Assembly: GCF_016863555.1 (NCBI RefSeq)
Contig: NZ_BOPC01000009.1
Span: forward strand, 1-64,000
Reading direction: 5' to 3'
Source of the DNA: Micromonospora qiuiae
GTDB lineage: Bacteria > Actinomycetota > Actinomycetes > Mycobacteriales > Micromonosporaceae
DNA: 64,000 nt
In this document: piece after piece, positions 20,077-29,230 of the stretch
Layout of the letters: each line of letters opens with the position of its first letter
Numbering within the stretch: position 1 is the stretch's first letter
Position numbers and translations under genes: made by a program
The notes under the pieces: model-generated
The model's input: the letters and a program-made list of their open reading frames with translations, nothing else
Databases searched by the model: none
Told to the model about the DNA's origin: nothing

Positions 20077-20095
20077 CTTTCATCTCATCCATCGA

Positions 20096-20593
20096 TCAGG
20101 TGGCGGTCATGGCGCGATAGCGGGCCAGGTTGTGTCGGGCGTCGACCAGGGCGTCGTGCCGGGCCGCGGCGGCGCTGGGCAGCCGTGGGCGGCCCCGGTC
20201 GTCCCACAGCTGACGCAGCTCCTTGGTGAACCGGGGAATCTCCCGGGGCAGCGCCGGCATCGCGCCCCACAACTGCGCCAACGCCACGTGGTCGTACGCC
20301 GCGTACCAGGCCCACAGCTCCAGCTCCTCGCCGGGCCGGTCCTGGATCGGCTCGACCAGGAAGTCGTACAGCTCGTCGCGGATGCGCTCCCGGGACCGCC
20401 AGGCGCGGTCGGCCGGCGAGGGCAGCTTGTCCAGCACGTTCCGGCGTACCCAGGGCACCGCCCGGGCCGCGTCGAACTCGGTGGAGACCGCGTAGAACTC
20501 GCGGCCGTGCTCGTCGACGACGCCGATCGACACCAGCTCGACGGTCCGGCCGTCCTCGATGAACTCGCAGTCGTAGAAGTAGCGGTAGGCCAT
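20096..20593 (-). CDS. Polyadenylate-specific 3'-exoribonuclease (AS/PARN-like)
   Basis: A 165-aa single-domain DEDDh RNase, homologous in my reading to M. tuberculosis Rv2179c, which degrades RNA 3' overhangs. Catalytic residues are visible: Asp8 and Glu10 in YFYDCEFIED, Asp101 in AAYDHVALAQ, and His146 with Asp151 in RHDALVDARHN. The start at 20593 gives the canonical MAYRYFYDCEF; AGGA lies eight to nine bases upstream. It ends 20 bp before a tandem repeat and is divergent from the Crp-type gene. Confidence 0.9.
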   Translation of the reverse strand: MAYRYFYDCEFIEDGRTVELVSIGVVDEHGREFYAVSTEFDAARAVPWVRRNVLDKLPSPADRAWRSRERIRDELYDFLVEPIQDRPGEELELWAWYAAYDHVALAQLWGAMPALPREIPRFTKELRQLWDDRGRPRLPSAAAARHDALVDARHNLARYRAMTAT

Positions 20594-20856
20594 CCCCGCC
20601 ATCCTCGCCCACGCCGGTGGCGGCGGGGCCGGCGGGTCGCGGAGCCCGGGAGCGCTTCCAGCGCTCCGGGCCGGTGGCAATTCGCAGTTGAAGAGGTCAC
20701 GGAAGCGATTTGAGGGGTGTACAGCACGCGACCGGAGCGTCATGATCTGATGTGTACGCTGCCGGACGCCGCACGGGTGTCAGATCACCTCGTCAGGGGC
20801 CAGTCAGGCTCACCCGGTGAGCGATTTGGGGTCCTTGACCGGGGAGGGGTGGGGCC

Positions 20857-21549
20857 GTGGAAATGCGCCTGCCGGAGCCGGGCGACGCGCTCACGGGTGT
20901 CGAGATGTTCGCCGGGTTGGAGCCTGAGGTCCGCCAGCGGGTGATCGCCGCTGCGGTGCCTCGGACGTACCGCAAGGGCCAGTTGTTGTTCGTGGAGAAC
21001 GACCCGGGCGAATCGCTGATCGTGCTGCGGCGCGGCGCGGTGGCGGTGTTCCGCACCGCGCCGACCGGCGAGCGGGCGGTGCTGTCGGTGATCCGCCCGC
21101 CGGACGTGCTCGGTGAGGTCTCTCTGCTGGACGCCTCCACCCGCTCCGCCTCCGCCGAGGCGATCGAGGACTGCACCGCCCTCGCCCTGTCCCGGGGGGC
21201 CTTCATGGAGCTGGTGCACTCGAACCCGCGCATCCTCGACGCGGTGATGCGCTCGCTCGGCGCGCTCATCCGCCGGCTGACCGAGCAGAACGCCGACCAC
21301 GTCTTCCTCGACCTACCCGGCCGGGTGGCCAAGACGCTGGTCCGGCTCGCCGGCGAGAGCCAGGCCCCGATGATCACCATCGAGTTGAACCAGAGCCAGC
21401 TCGCGGAGATGGCCGGTGGTTCCCGGCAGAGCGTCAACCAGGCGATCGGATCGTTCGCCAATCGGGGTTGGCTGCGTACCGAGGGCCGCCGGATCGTGGT
21501 CACCGACGTGCCGGCGCTGCGCCGCCGCGCCGGGATGAACGAGCGCTGA
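20857..21549 (+). CDS. Crp/Fnr-family transcriptional regulator
   Basis: A 230-aa regulator with an N-terminal cyclic-nucleotide-binding beta barrel (about 15-130; KGQLLFVENDPGESLIVLRRG, then PPDVLGEVSLLDASTRSASAEA) and a C-terminal winged helix (about 165-215; LNQSQLAEMAGGSRQSVNQAIGSF). The pocket lacks the full RxSxxxE phosphate-binding pattern seen in cAMP-responsive CRP only partly: E-V-S-L-L and TRSASA are present, so a nucleotide ligand is plausible. The GTG has GGAGG nine bases upstream. A class III cyclase gene lies 450 bp downstream. Confidence 0.92.
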   Translation: MEMRLPEPGDALTGVEMFAGLEPEVRQRVIAAAVPRTYRKGQLLFVENDPGESLIVLRRGAVAVFRTAPTGERAVLSVIRPPDVLGEVSLLDASTRSASAEAIEDCTALALSRGAFMELVHSNPRILDAVMRSLGALIRRLTEQNADHVFLDLPGRVAKTLVRLAGESQAPMITIELNQSQLAEMAGGSRQSVNQAIGSFANRGWLRTEGRRIVVTDVPALRRRAGMNER

Positions 21550-21557
21550 ACGTAGCG

Positions 21558-21595
21558 CACGGGGGCCGCGGCGCTCACGCGCCTCGGCCCCCGTG
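21558..21595. terminator. Bidirectional terminator hairpin
   Basis: An 11-bp stem CACGGGGGCCG/CGGCCCCCGTG around a 16-nt loop, between the convergent ends of the Crp-type gene (21549) and the small hypothetical gene (21609). Confidence 0.75.
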
Positions 21596-21608
21596 TCGTA
21601 TGCCGCGG

Positions 21609-21830
21609 TCAGGGCTTGGTGCTGCCCGGTCCGACCCATTCGGTGCCGCCCGGCCCGACCCACTCGCTGCCGTCCTTGCCACCGCCACCACCGGAGCCGG
21701 CCTGCTCGCTGACGATGCCCTGCGCCTGGAGCGCGGCCAGCGTCGCGGCGTCGACGTCCACGGAGTCACCGGCCAGGTGGGTGACGCCGTTGCCGTCGGT
21801 CCACTCCTTCTGCAGCATGACGTAGACCAT
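21609..21830 (-). CDS. Small hypothetical protein with WVGPG repeat
   Basis: A 73-aa protein that I do not recognise. The N-terminal 45 residues (MVYVMLQKEWTDGNGVTHLA, then a VDVDAATLAALQAQGIV helix) look folded and resemble small phage or structural proteins. A glycine-rich hinge follows, and then two repeats SEWVGPGG and TEWVGPGS. The ATG has AGGGGGA about seven bases upstream. It is divergent from the large cyclase gene. The codon use is strongly actinobacterial, so it is probably real. Confidence 0.65.
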   Translation of the reverse strand: MVYVMLQKEWTDGNGVTHLAGDSVDVDAATLAALQAQGIVSEQAGSGGGGGKDGSEWVGPGGTEWVGPGSTKP

Positions 21831-21995
21831 GAAACTGTCCCCCTGATCAGTAATCGACGATCGGCTGCCTGAATCTAGCCGTTCCTGCGCGTTCGGTGGA
21901 GGCTGGTGCAGTGTCCACAAGCCAACAGCCCGGTACCCGACACTGCGCTGGTCAGGGATACTCACCTCGGCATCTGTGGACGTGGGGCCCGGACA

Positions 21996-24900
21996 GTGGA
22001 GGGTGTCATCGCCGCGCGATGTGACCGCTGTGGACGCACCGCCGCCGACGGCGACCGCTTTTGCGGTGGCTGCGGGGCGGAGCTCGGCTCGGTCTGCCCG
22101 CACTGTCTGCGGCCGCTCGCCGCGGACGTGGCCTTCTGCACCGCCTGCGGCACTGCCCGGCCGGGCAGTGGCCGACCGGTGGCCATTCCCCAGGAGGACC
22201 GCCGCCGGGTCAGCGTGCTCTTCGTCGACCTGATCGACTTCACCCCGTACGTCGAACGGGCCGACCCGGAGCTGGTCCGGGGCATGCAGACCGGTTTCTT
22301 CTCGGCGGCCCGGCGGGTGGTCGGGCAGTACGGCGGGGTGGTCGAGAAGTACATCGGCGACGCGGTGATGGCGCTGTTCGGCGCGCCGGTGGCCACCGAG
22401 ACCGACGCGCTGCGCTGCGTACGGGCCGGGCTGGAGCTGCAACGGGTGCTGACCCGGTTCACCCCCACCGGCACCGACGGGCTGCGTTTCCGGGTCGGCG
22501 TGGCCACCGGTGAGGCGTTGGTGGACGTGGCCGCCGCGCGGGACGGCGGGCAGGCGATCGTCGCCGGCGACGTGGTGAACACCGCCTCCCGGTTGCAGTC
22601 CGTGGCGCCGCCCGGCGGGGTGCTGGTCGACGGCGCTACGCACGCGCTGACCCGGGACACCATCCGGTACGACGAGCAACCCCCGGTCACCCTGCGGGGC
22701 CGATCGGCGCCGACCGAGGTGTGGCTGGCCCTGTCCGCGGTGCGCCAGCAGCACACCGACCGGGAGCCGGACACCACCCCGCTGATCGACCGCGAGCATG
22801 AGCTGGGCATGCTGGTCAACGCCCTGCACCGCAGCCTGCGCGACCGCCGGCCGCAGGTGGTGACCGTCTTCGGCCGGGCCGGCATCGGTAAGAGCCGGCT
22901 GGTCCGCGAGCTGCACCGGCACACCGGCCGGCTGGTCGACGAGCCGCTGACCTGGCGCACCGGGCGGTGCCCGCCGTTCGGCGAGAACGTCACGTTCGCC
23001 GCGCTGGCCGACGTCGTGAAGGCCGAGGCGGGCATCCTGGACACCGATCCGGCCACCAGTGCCGCGCAGCGGCTCACCACGGCCGTCGGCGAGTTGGTCG
23101 GCCCCGGCGAACGGGACCGGGTGGCCGATGCGCTGCGTCCGCTGGTCGGCCTACCCGGCGCATCGCTGCCCGCTGAGGAGGCGGAGTCGGCGTGGCGGCG
23201 GTTCCTGCTGGCCCTGGCGGCCCGCCGCCCCACCGTGCTGGTCTTCGAGGACCTGCACTGGGCCGACGACGCGATGCTGCGGTTCGTGGAGCTGCTCGGC
23301 GCGGCCGCCCGGGACGTACCGCTGCTGCTGCTGTGCACCGCGCGTCCGGAGCTGGTCGATCGGGTTCCGAGCTGGGCCGGCACCATCACCGGCTCGGTGA
23401 CCATAACGCTGCCCCCGCTGCGGGACACCGGCATCGCCGCCCTCTACGCGCACATGTTCGGTCAGGCCGCCTTCTCCGCCGACCTGCTGACCCCGCTGAT
23501 CGAGGTGGCCGGCGGCAACCCGCTCTACGCCCACGAGTACGTCCGGATGCTGATCGAGCAGGGTGCGCTGCGCCAGTCCAGGCGGGGCTGGTCGCTGGAG
23601 AAGCAGCTGGACCTGCCGATGCCGGAGAGCGTGCACGCGGTCATCGCCAACCGGGTCGACCTGCTCGATGTCAAGGAGCGGGCGGTGCTGCTGGCCGCGG
23701 CGGTGGTCGGGGTGCAGTTCTGGCCCGGCGCGGTGGCCGCCGCGATCGGGCAGCCGGTCGAGTCCGTGGAGCGCGCGCTGCGCCGGTTGGAGCAACGGGA
23801 CTTCGTCCACGAGCAGGCCGCGTCCAGCATGGCCGGGCAGCCGGAGTACCGGTTTCGGCACGTGCTGGTGCGTGACGTGTGCTATCAGCGACTGCCGCGT
23901 ACCGAGCGGGTGGCCCAGCACGAGCGCACGGCCGACTGGCTGGACACGCTGTCGCAGAGCCGCGACACCGACCTGGCCGAGGTGCTGGCCCACCACCGCT
24001 GGGCGGCGCACGAGATCGCCCGGTCGCTGGGCATGGCGACCGGCCGCTACGCCGGGCCGGCGCGGGCCGCGCTGCACCGGGCGGCACGGCGGGCGTACGC
24101 GCTGCACGGGCTGGACGCGGCGGCCGGTCACGCCGGTCGGGCGCTCGGCCTGGCCGACGAGACCGACCCGGTGGGCCGGCTCCAGTTGGAGCTGCTCAGC
24201 ACGGAGATTTCGTTCTACCGCGACGGCAACGCGTTCCTCTCCGGTGGCGGGCCGGAGCAGCTGCGGACGCTGGCCGGCCGGTTGCTGGCCTACGGCGACG
24301 AGGCGTGCGCGGCCCGGGCCTGGACGCTGCTCGGCCAGGCGGCCTGGCTGCGGGCTGACCGGCAGGCCGCGCTGGCCTGCCTGGATCGGGCCGTGCAGCT
24401 GTTCGAGCCGTTGCCGGACAGCGCGCAGAAGGCGGACGCCTACGCCGAGCTGGGCCGGTTGCACATGCTCAACTACGAGCGGGATCCGGCGGTGGCCGCG
24501 GCGGACACCGCCGTCGAGATCGCCGAGCGGCTGGGGTTGACCGAGACCGGGACCAACGCCCGGATCACCGCGGCCACCGCCCGCTACCAGGCCGGCGACC
24601 GGGCCGGCCTGGACGAGCTGTACCGCATCGTGGAGTTCGCCCGGGAGCGCCAGCTGCTGGCGCTGCCCCGGGCCACCCAGAACCTGTCGTACGCGATCTG
24701 CGAGGAGGGTGACGCGCTGCGCGCCGACGCGCTGCTGTCGGCCGCCCCGGCCCGGACCGCGAGTGGGCAGACGTTGACCACCAGCTACTCGGCCGAGGCG
24801 CTGCGGTCCTGGTTCGCGGGGGACTTCGGCCGCTTCCTGGCCGCCGCCGACGCGTTCGTGGACACTCCGACCGGCAGCTGGGACATGCAGGTACGCGGCC

Positions 24901-25529
24901 TGCGTGCGGTTCTGCTGGTGCTGCGCGGCCAGCCGGTGCCGTCGGCCGCTGCCGGGCGCGACGACGTGGCCGACGCGTTGGACACCGCCCGGCGCAGCGG
25001 CTTCCACCGGGTGCACTGGACGATGCTGGCGATGGGCGCGCTCTGCCGCGCCCTGCAGGGGCGTACCGACGAGGCCGCCGCCCTGCTCGACGAACTGGCC
25101 GAGGCGTGGAGCGCGGTGCCGGCACTGGCCAGCGGCGAGTGGATCGCCGCCGCCAGCTGGGCGGCGACCCTCGCCGGACGTAAACCGGCCGCCCGGGTCC
25201 GCGCCATGCTCGACCAGGTCGGCCACCGTACGCCCTGGTCGGAGGCGGCGCTGCGGACCGTGACCGGCGCGCTGGCCGGGGCCGACGGCGATCACCGACA
25301 CGCCGCCGATCTGTTCCTGGCCGCCGCCGAGACCTATGCCGGGATTCCCTCCCTGACCGACCGGGTGCTGGCGCTGACCCTCGCGGCCCGGGAACAGGAC
25401 TGCGCTGGCGATCCGTCCCGGGCCGACGCGCTGTTGACCGAGGTCCGCGCTTTCGCGCACCGCAACGCCGCGCCCGGCCTGCTCGCCGTGGCCCACCCAC
25501 CCACCGGCGTCCAGCCGCTCGCCGGCTGA
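21996..25529 (+). CDS. Class III adenylate/guanylate cyclase fused to AAA ATPase and helical repeats
   Basis: A 1177-aa signalling protein. Order: double zinc ribbon (about 5-50, four CxxC pairs), cyclase homology domain (about 65-240), AAA+/NACHT-like ATPase (about 260-560; Walker A GRAGIGKSR, Walker B VLVFEDLHWAD), then TPR-like helices to the end. Cyclase residues are complete: metal aspartates in LFVDLIDFTP and EKYIGDAVMALFG, base-selecting Lys in EKYIGD, and transition-state Asn/Arg in VVNTASRLQ. It probably makes cAMP. The GTG at 21996 is preferred over one at 21906, because the 90 bases between lack third-position G/C bias. Confidence 0.9.
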   Translation: MEGVIAARCDRCGRTAADGDRFCGGCGAELGSVCPHCLRPLAADVAFCTACGTARPGSGRPVAIPQEDRRRVSVLFVDLIDFTPYVERADPELVRGMQTGFFSAARRVVGQYGGVVEKYIGDAVMALFGAPVATETDALRCVRAGLELQRVLTRFTPTGTDGLRFRVGVATGEALVDVAAARDGGQAIVAGDVVNTASRLQSVAPPGGVLVDGATHALTRDTIRYDEQPPVTLRGRSAPTEVWLALSAVRQQHTDREPDTTPLIDREHELGMLVNALHRSLRDRRPQVVTVFGRAGIGKSRLVRELHRHTGRLVDEPLTWRTGRCPPFGENVTFAALADVVKAEAGILDTDPATSAAQRLTTAVGELVGPGERDRVADALRPLVGLPGASLPAEEAESAWRRFLLALAARRPTVLVFEDLHWADDAMLRFVELLGAAARDVPLLLLCTARPELVDRVPSWAGTITGSVTITLPPLRDTGIAALYAHMFGQAAFSADLLTPLIEVAGGNPLYAHEYVRMLIEQGALRQSRRGWSLEKQLDLPMPESVHAVIANRVDLLDVKERAVLLAAAVVGVQFWPGAVAAAIGQPVESVERALRRLEQRDFVHEQAASSMAGQPEYRFRHVLVRDVCYQRLPRTERVAQHERTADWLDTLSQSRDTDLAEVLAHHRWAAHEIARSLGMATGRYAGPARAALHRAARRAYALHGLDAAAGHAGRALGLADETDPVGRLQLELLSTEISFYRDGNAFLSGGGPEQLRTLAGRLLAYGDEACAARAWTLLGQAAWLRADRQAALACLDRAVQLFEPLPDSAQKADAYAELGRLHMLNYERDPAVAAADTAVEIAERLGLTETGTNARITAATARYQAGDRAGLDELYRIVEFARERQLLALPRATQNLSYAICEEGDALRADALLSAAPARTASGQTLTTSYSAEALRSWFAGDFGRFLAAADAFVDTPTGSWDMQVRGLRAVLLVLRGQPVPSAAAGRDDVADALDTARRSGFHRVHWTMLAMGALCRALQGRTDEAAALLDELAEAWSAVPALASGEWIAAASWAATLAGRKPAARVRAMLDQVGHRTPWSEAALRTVTGALAGADGDHRHAADLFLAAAETYAGIPSLTDRVLALTLAAREQDCAGDPSRADALLTEVRAFAHRNAAPGLLAVAHPPTGVQPLAG

Positions 25530-25735
25530 CGGAACCGCCCCGGCACCGGCTCTGGTGCCCGAGCGAACTCGCCACCAAAAGCACCTTCGGACACACCGGC
25601 TTCACCGGCACCTTCCTGCTCGTCGACCCCGCCCGCAAACTGGTCCTGGTCCTGCTCACCAACCGCGCCCACCCCAACTGGAGCTGGGCCAACCCCGGCC
25701 CCGTCCGCGTCGCCGTGGCCAACCTGCTCACCTGA
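25530..25735 (+). pseudogene. Serine hydrolase (beta-lactamase family) 3' remnant
   Basis: In the frame ending at TGA 25733-25735 the sequence reads TFGHTGFTGTFLLVDPARKL, then VLVLLTNRAHPNW and VRVAVANLLT. This is the C-terminal part of a class C beta-lactamase-fold serine hydrolase (the HTGFTG motif with the last strands and helix). No start codon or N-terminal part with the SxxK motif is present; the remnant begins right at the end of the cyclase gene. Confidence 0.8.
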
Positions 25736-25906
25736 TCAGCGGCCGGCGCGAAGGGCGGCGACCGGGTGCCTTGCGTACGCCGCGCCACAAGGCACTCCCC
25801 GAACCCGCCTCGGACGTGTCACGATTCAGAGCACGGCGCGCGGGGCGCGCCGACGGGGCTGGACGCGGGGCGCGCGCGCCGGCGGCGCGATGAGGAGGGT
25901 GGTCCG

Positions 25907-26776
25907 GTGTCAGCGGGTGGGGCCCGCCGGGGACGGCGGGACAACGGGCTCGACGCGAGCGAGTACGCCGTCGCCGGTGATGTCGACCCGCGGGTCGGCG
26001 AGCACCTGCTCGACGTGCTGGCCGCCGGCGGCATCGCCGCCTATCTGCAACCCTCGGCGGATCTGAACCCGGTCACCCGCACCACCACGGTCCCGGCCCG
26101 TCCGGTCGACCGGCTCTACGTGGATCGATCGCACCTGAGCACCGCCCGCGACTACCTCAGCCAACTGGCCGAGGAGACTGGTTCCGGGCGAACCGGCGAG
26201 GAACCGGACATCGACGCCGAGTGGGCCCGCATCGTCGCTGGTTTCCACGCCTCGCCCGGCCCGGGCGAACATCCCTGGCCTGCGGCGGAGGACGTGGACG
26301 ACCCGGCCGATCGGGGCGGCGGCACGGCCACCGCGCCCCGGCCCGGTGCCGATGCCTCCCGCCCGGGCGGGGACGAGCCGGCCGGGCCGACCGCGACCGA
26401 CGTGCGCCGCCTGCCGTACGCGGCCGACATCTCCGGTGTCTCGGTGGGGCGCGGCCCCCGCGACGGTGACGGGCCGTCGCTGCTGGACGGCCTGGACACT
26501 TTCGGCACCGACCTGCCCGACGACCCCGACGCCCAGGAGCGCTACGTCCCACCGCCGCCCCCGCCACTGCCCCGGCTGTCGAAGTACGCGGTGGCCGGTG
26601 TGCTCGCCGTGCTGGTCGGGTTCGTGCTGTTCCTCTTCCCCGGGCTGCTTCCCGCGGACCGGGGCGTGGTGACGCTGCTCGGCTTCACCGGCATCCTCGC
26701 CGGCTTCGTCACGCTGGTGTGGCGGCTACGCCCCGGCGACGAGGAACGCGACCCCGACGACGGGGCGGTCGTCTGA
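25907..26776 (+). CDS. DUF308-like C-terminal membrane protein
   Basis: A 289-aa protein. Residues about 1-100 form a soluble domain (YAVAGDVDPRVGEHLLDVLA, then a VDRLYVDRSHLSTARDYL segment), typical of actinobacterial DUF308/DUF2007-like proteins. Residues about 105-220 are Pro/Gly/Asp-rich and probably disordered. Two membrane helices follow near the C terminus (YAVAGVLAVLVGFVLFLFPG and VTLLGFTGILAGFVTLVWRL). The GTG has GAGGAGGG eight bases upstream. Function unknown. Confidence 0.75.
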   Translation: MSAGGARRGRRDNGLDASEYAVAGDVDPRVGEHLLDVLAAGGIAAYLQPSADLNPVTRTTTVPARPVDRLYVDRSHLSTARDYLSQLAEETGSGRTGEEPDIDAEWARIVAGFHASPGPGEHPWPAAEDVDDPADRGGGTATAPRPGADASRPGGDEPAGPTATDVRRLPYAADISGVSVGRGPRDGDGPSLLDGLDTFGTDLPDDPDAQERYVPPPPPPLPRLSKYAVAGVLAVLVGFVLFLFPGLLPADRGVVTLLGFTGILAGFVTLVWRLRPGDEERDPDDGAVV

Positions 26777-26851
26777 GCCGCCGCACAGCGTAGCCGTCCG
26801 GATACCGGGACGGGACCTGCCCGTACGAGCGAACGTAACAGTGGTGTAACT

Positions 26852-26862
26852 TACTGTCAGTA
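26852..26862. promoter_or_regulatory. Inverted repeat in the otsA promoter
   Basis: TACTGTCAGTA is a perfect palindrome about a central T, inside an A/T-rich segment rare for this genome, with the GTAAC word twice just upstream (26835, 26846). It sits 80 bp before otsA and is the only AT-rich patch there; a regulator-binding site or part of the promoter. Confidence 0.35.
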
Positions 26863-26942
26863 GGAATAGCGCAGCACGTCACATCCCCCGTCGACTGCCC
26901 GGTTGTTCCTTCCTCGCGGCGGTCACACCCCTGCTGATCGGA

Positions 26943-28367
26943 ATGCCCGAGATGCGAGAGAGTTCCCTCGTGGTGGTGGCGAACCGCCTACCCATCGACG
27001 ACAGCGTGGCGCCGGACGGCGCCTGCGAATGGCGCCGCACCCCTGGTGGGCTGGTGAGCGCCCTGCATCCCCTGCTGAGACACACCCCGGCGACCTGGGT
27101 CGGCTGGGCCGGCGGGACCGGTCCGGCTCCCGACCTGCCCGACGTCGACGGCGTCCGGATGCGCAGCGTGCCACTGACCGGCGACGACCTGCGCGACCAC
27201 TACGAGGGTTTCGCCAACGCGACGCTCTGGCCGATCTACCACGACGCCGTGGAGCAACCGGAGCACCACCGGCGCTGGTGGGACGCGTACCAGCGGGTCA
27301 ACCAGCGGTTCGCCGAGGCGACCGCGCAGGTGGCCGAGGCCGGCGCGGTCGTCTGGGTGCAGGACTACCACCTGCAGCTGGTGCCGGGGCTGCTCCGCGA
27401 CCTGCGCCCCGACCTGCGCATCGGGTTTTTCCTGCACGTGCCGTTCCCACCGCCGGAGCTGTTCATGCAGCTGCCCCGCCGGGCCGAGCTGCTGCGCGGG
27501 ATGCTCGGCGCGGACCTGGTCGGTTTCCAGCGGGCCCAGGCCGCGCACAACTTCGCCCAGCTGGTGACGAAGGTGCTGGGGCTGCCGGCCACCGACCGGC
27601 GGATCGCGGTTGACGACGACCGGATCGTGCGCATCGGGGCGTTCCCGGTCTCCATCGACAGCGCCGAGATGTCCGCGTTGGCCGCCCGGGCGGACGTGGT
27701 CGAGCGGGCCCGCCGGCTGCGCCACGATCTCGGCGGCCCCGACCAGGTGATCCTCAGCGTCGACCGGATGGATTACACCAAGGGCATCGAGCAGCGCCTC
27801 AAGGCCTACAGCGAACTGCTCGAAGGCGGGCACGTCAAGGTCCGCGACACGGTGTTGGTGCAGGTGGCGGTGCCCAGCCGGGAGCGGGTCGGCCAGTACC
27901 AAATCCTGCGGGACCGGGTCGAGCGGGAGGTCGGGCGGATCAACGGGGAGTTCGGCCGGGTCGGCGAGCCGGCGATCCACTACCTCACCCAGCCCTTCGA
28001 CCGCGCCGAGTTGGCCGCCCTCTACCGGGTCGCCGACGTGATGGCGGTGACGCCGCTGCGCGACGGGATGAACCTGGTCGCCAAGGAGTACGTCGCCGCC
28101 CGGGTGGACGACGACGGCGCCCTGCTGCTCAGCGAATTCGCTGGCGCTGCCGCCGAGCTGCCGCAGGCGTACCTGGTCAACCCGCACGACCTGGAAGGGC
28201 TCAAGCAGGGGCTGCTCGCCGCGTTGCGGGCCGAACCGGCCGACGTGCGGGCGCGAATGCGGGCCATGCGCGAGCAGCTACGCGAGCACGACATCCACGC
28301 CTGGGCCCGTTCCTACCTGTCCGCGCTGGATCAGGGCGGCTCCCTGCTCACCCGGCTCGGCGGCTGA
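26943..28367 (+). CDS. otsA: Trehalose-6-phosphate synthase
   Basis: A GT20 glycosyltransferase making trehalose 6-phosphate from UDP- or GDP-glucose and glucose 6-phosphate. The 474-aa enzyme has the N-terminal VVVANRLPI with GGLVSAL, the WVQDYHLQLVP motif, RIGFFLHVPFP, VSVDRMDYTKGIEQRLKA-like catalytic segment (ILSVDRMDYTKG) and TPLRDGMNLVAKEYVAAR. Start ATG 26943; ATG 26952 is possible. No trehalose phosphatase (otsB) is adjacent. The role is osmoprotection and desiccation resistance, in line with the betaine importer nearby. Confidence 0.96.
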   Translation: MPEMRESSLVVVANRLPIDDSVAPDGACEWRRTPGGLVSALHPLLRHTPATWVGWAGGTGPAPDLPDVDGVRMRSVPLTGDDLRDHYEGFANATLWPIYHDAVEQPEHHRRWWDAYQRVNQRFAEATAQVAEAGAVVWVQDYHLQLVPGLLRDLRPDLRIGFFLHVPFPPPELFMQLPRRAELLRGMLGADLVGFQRAQAAHNFAQLVTKVLGLPATDRRIAVDDDRIVRIGAFPVSIDSAEMSALAARADVVERARRLRHDLGGPDQVILSVDRMDYTKGIEQRLKAYSELLEGGHVKVRDTVLVQVAVPSRERVGQYQILRDRVEREVGRINGEFGRVGEPAIHYLTQPFDRAELAALYRVADVMAVTPLRDGMNLVAKEYVAARVDDDGALLLSEFAGAAAELPQAYLVNPHDLEGLKQGLLAALRAEPADVRARMRAMREQLREHDIHAWARSYLSALDQGGSLLTRLGG

Positions 28368-28402
28368 CCGCCACCGGCCGGGTCAGGGCGCCTCGGGCCG
28401 GG

Positions 28403-29230
28403 TCACGGCGCTTCGCCGCGGGTCGGGTCCTTGACCAGCCAGTCGAGGATGGCGTCGATCGGCTCCCGCCATCGGGCGTCGAGCATCAGGTCGTGCCCCA
28501 TGCCGGGGAAGAGCAGCGGCGCCGAGCCGTAGCGCCGGGCCGCGCGGGTCAGTGCCGACGCGGGCACCACCCGGTCGTCCGGGCTGCCCAGCACCAGCAC
28601 CGGCGGCCGGCCCACCGCCGGCTCCGGGTCGGCGCCGGTGAGCAGCTGCCACTGGGCCCGCCGGGCGGCCCGGCCGAGCCGGGCCGCGTGCCGCCGGGCG
28701 TCGGCGTCGGCCGTCTCGCGGCTGAACAGTTGCCGGCGGCTCAGGCGCAGCCCGCCGCCGAACACCGCCGGCAGGGTGCCGAGCGGGTTGCGGCGCAGCG
28801 CGGCACCGAACGTCGCCCAGCCGCCGAGCACCGGCGCGACCAGCACCGCTGCCCGGGCCGGGTAACGGGCCAGGGCGTGCGCGACCACCAGAGCCCCGGC
28901 ACCGTGCCCCACCAGCACCGCCTGGCGCGGCAGGCCCGCGGCCACCTGGACCACGTCGTGCGCGTACGCCCGCAGCGTCGCCTCCGGCGCCGGCTCGCTG
29001 CCGCCGTGCCCGCGCAGGCTCACCGCGTACGCCGGGAAGCCCCGGGCGGCCGTGTGCCCGAGCCAGTGCTCGGCGTACGCCCAGGCGCCGTGCCCGAAGC
29101 CGGGTACGAACAGCAGCGGCGGCTGTCCCTCCTCCAGCTCGGGCAGGACGCTGAGCACCTCGCGCCGGACCGGGCGCACCGGCCGGGCCCACTCCCAGCC
29201 CCGTACCACCCGCACCCGCTCACCGTTCAC
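28403..29230 (-). CDS. Alpha/beta-hydrolase fold protein lacking the nucleophile Ser
   Basis: A 275-aa alpha/beta hydrolase. The oxyanion segment LLFVPGFGHGAW and SLRGHGGSEP are normal, and a general Asp (LGSPDDRVVP) and His (PGMGHDLML) are present. The nucleophile elbow reads VGHGAG (107-112), with Gly110 where Ser is expected in GHSxG. Catalysis by the usual mechanism is therefore unlikely. The GTG start overlaps the stop of the flavin monooxygenase (GTGA), so the two are coupled. It might be a pseudoenzyme or binding partner of the monooxygenase. Confidence 0.85.
   Translation of the reverse strand: MNGERVRVVRGWEWARPVRPVRREVLSVLPELEEGQPPLLFVPGFGHGAWAYAEHWLGHTAARGFPAYAVSLRGHGGSEPAPEATLRAYAHDVVQVAAGLPRQAVLVGHGAGALVVAHALARYPARAAVLVAPVLGGWATFGAALRRNPLGTLPAVFGGGLRLSRRQLFSRETADADARRHAARLGRAARRAQWQLLTGADPEPAVGRPPVLVLGSPDDRVVPASALTRAARRYGSAPLLFPGMGHDLMLDARWREPIDAILDWLVKDPTRGEAP

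Larger units (their letters stand above)
19596..20095. other. Repeat-rich intergenic region
   Basis: About 500 bp without a credible gene. It holds a C-rich, CGCTCGCC-laden stretch (about 19750-19950), copy 3 of the dispersed repeat (19962-20013) and a 13-bp tandem repeat (20012-20076). It lies between the start of pfp and the end of the exoribonuclease gene, both on the minus strand. Confidence 0.6.

Noticed and set aside
23151..25496. A 781-codon antisense frame in the cyclase gene
   Set aside because: Shadow of the cyclase gene; its sequence is Gln/Gly/Arg-rich with no homology that I can see.
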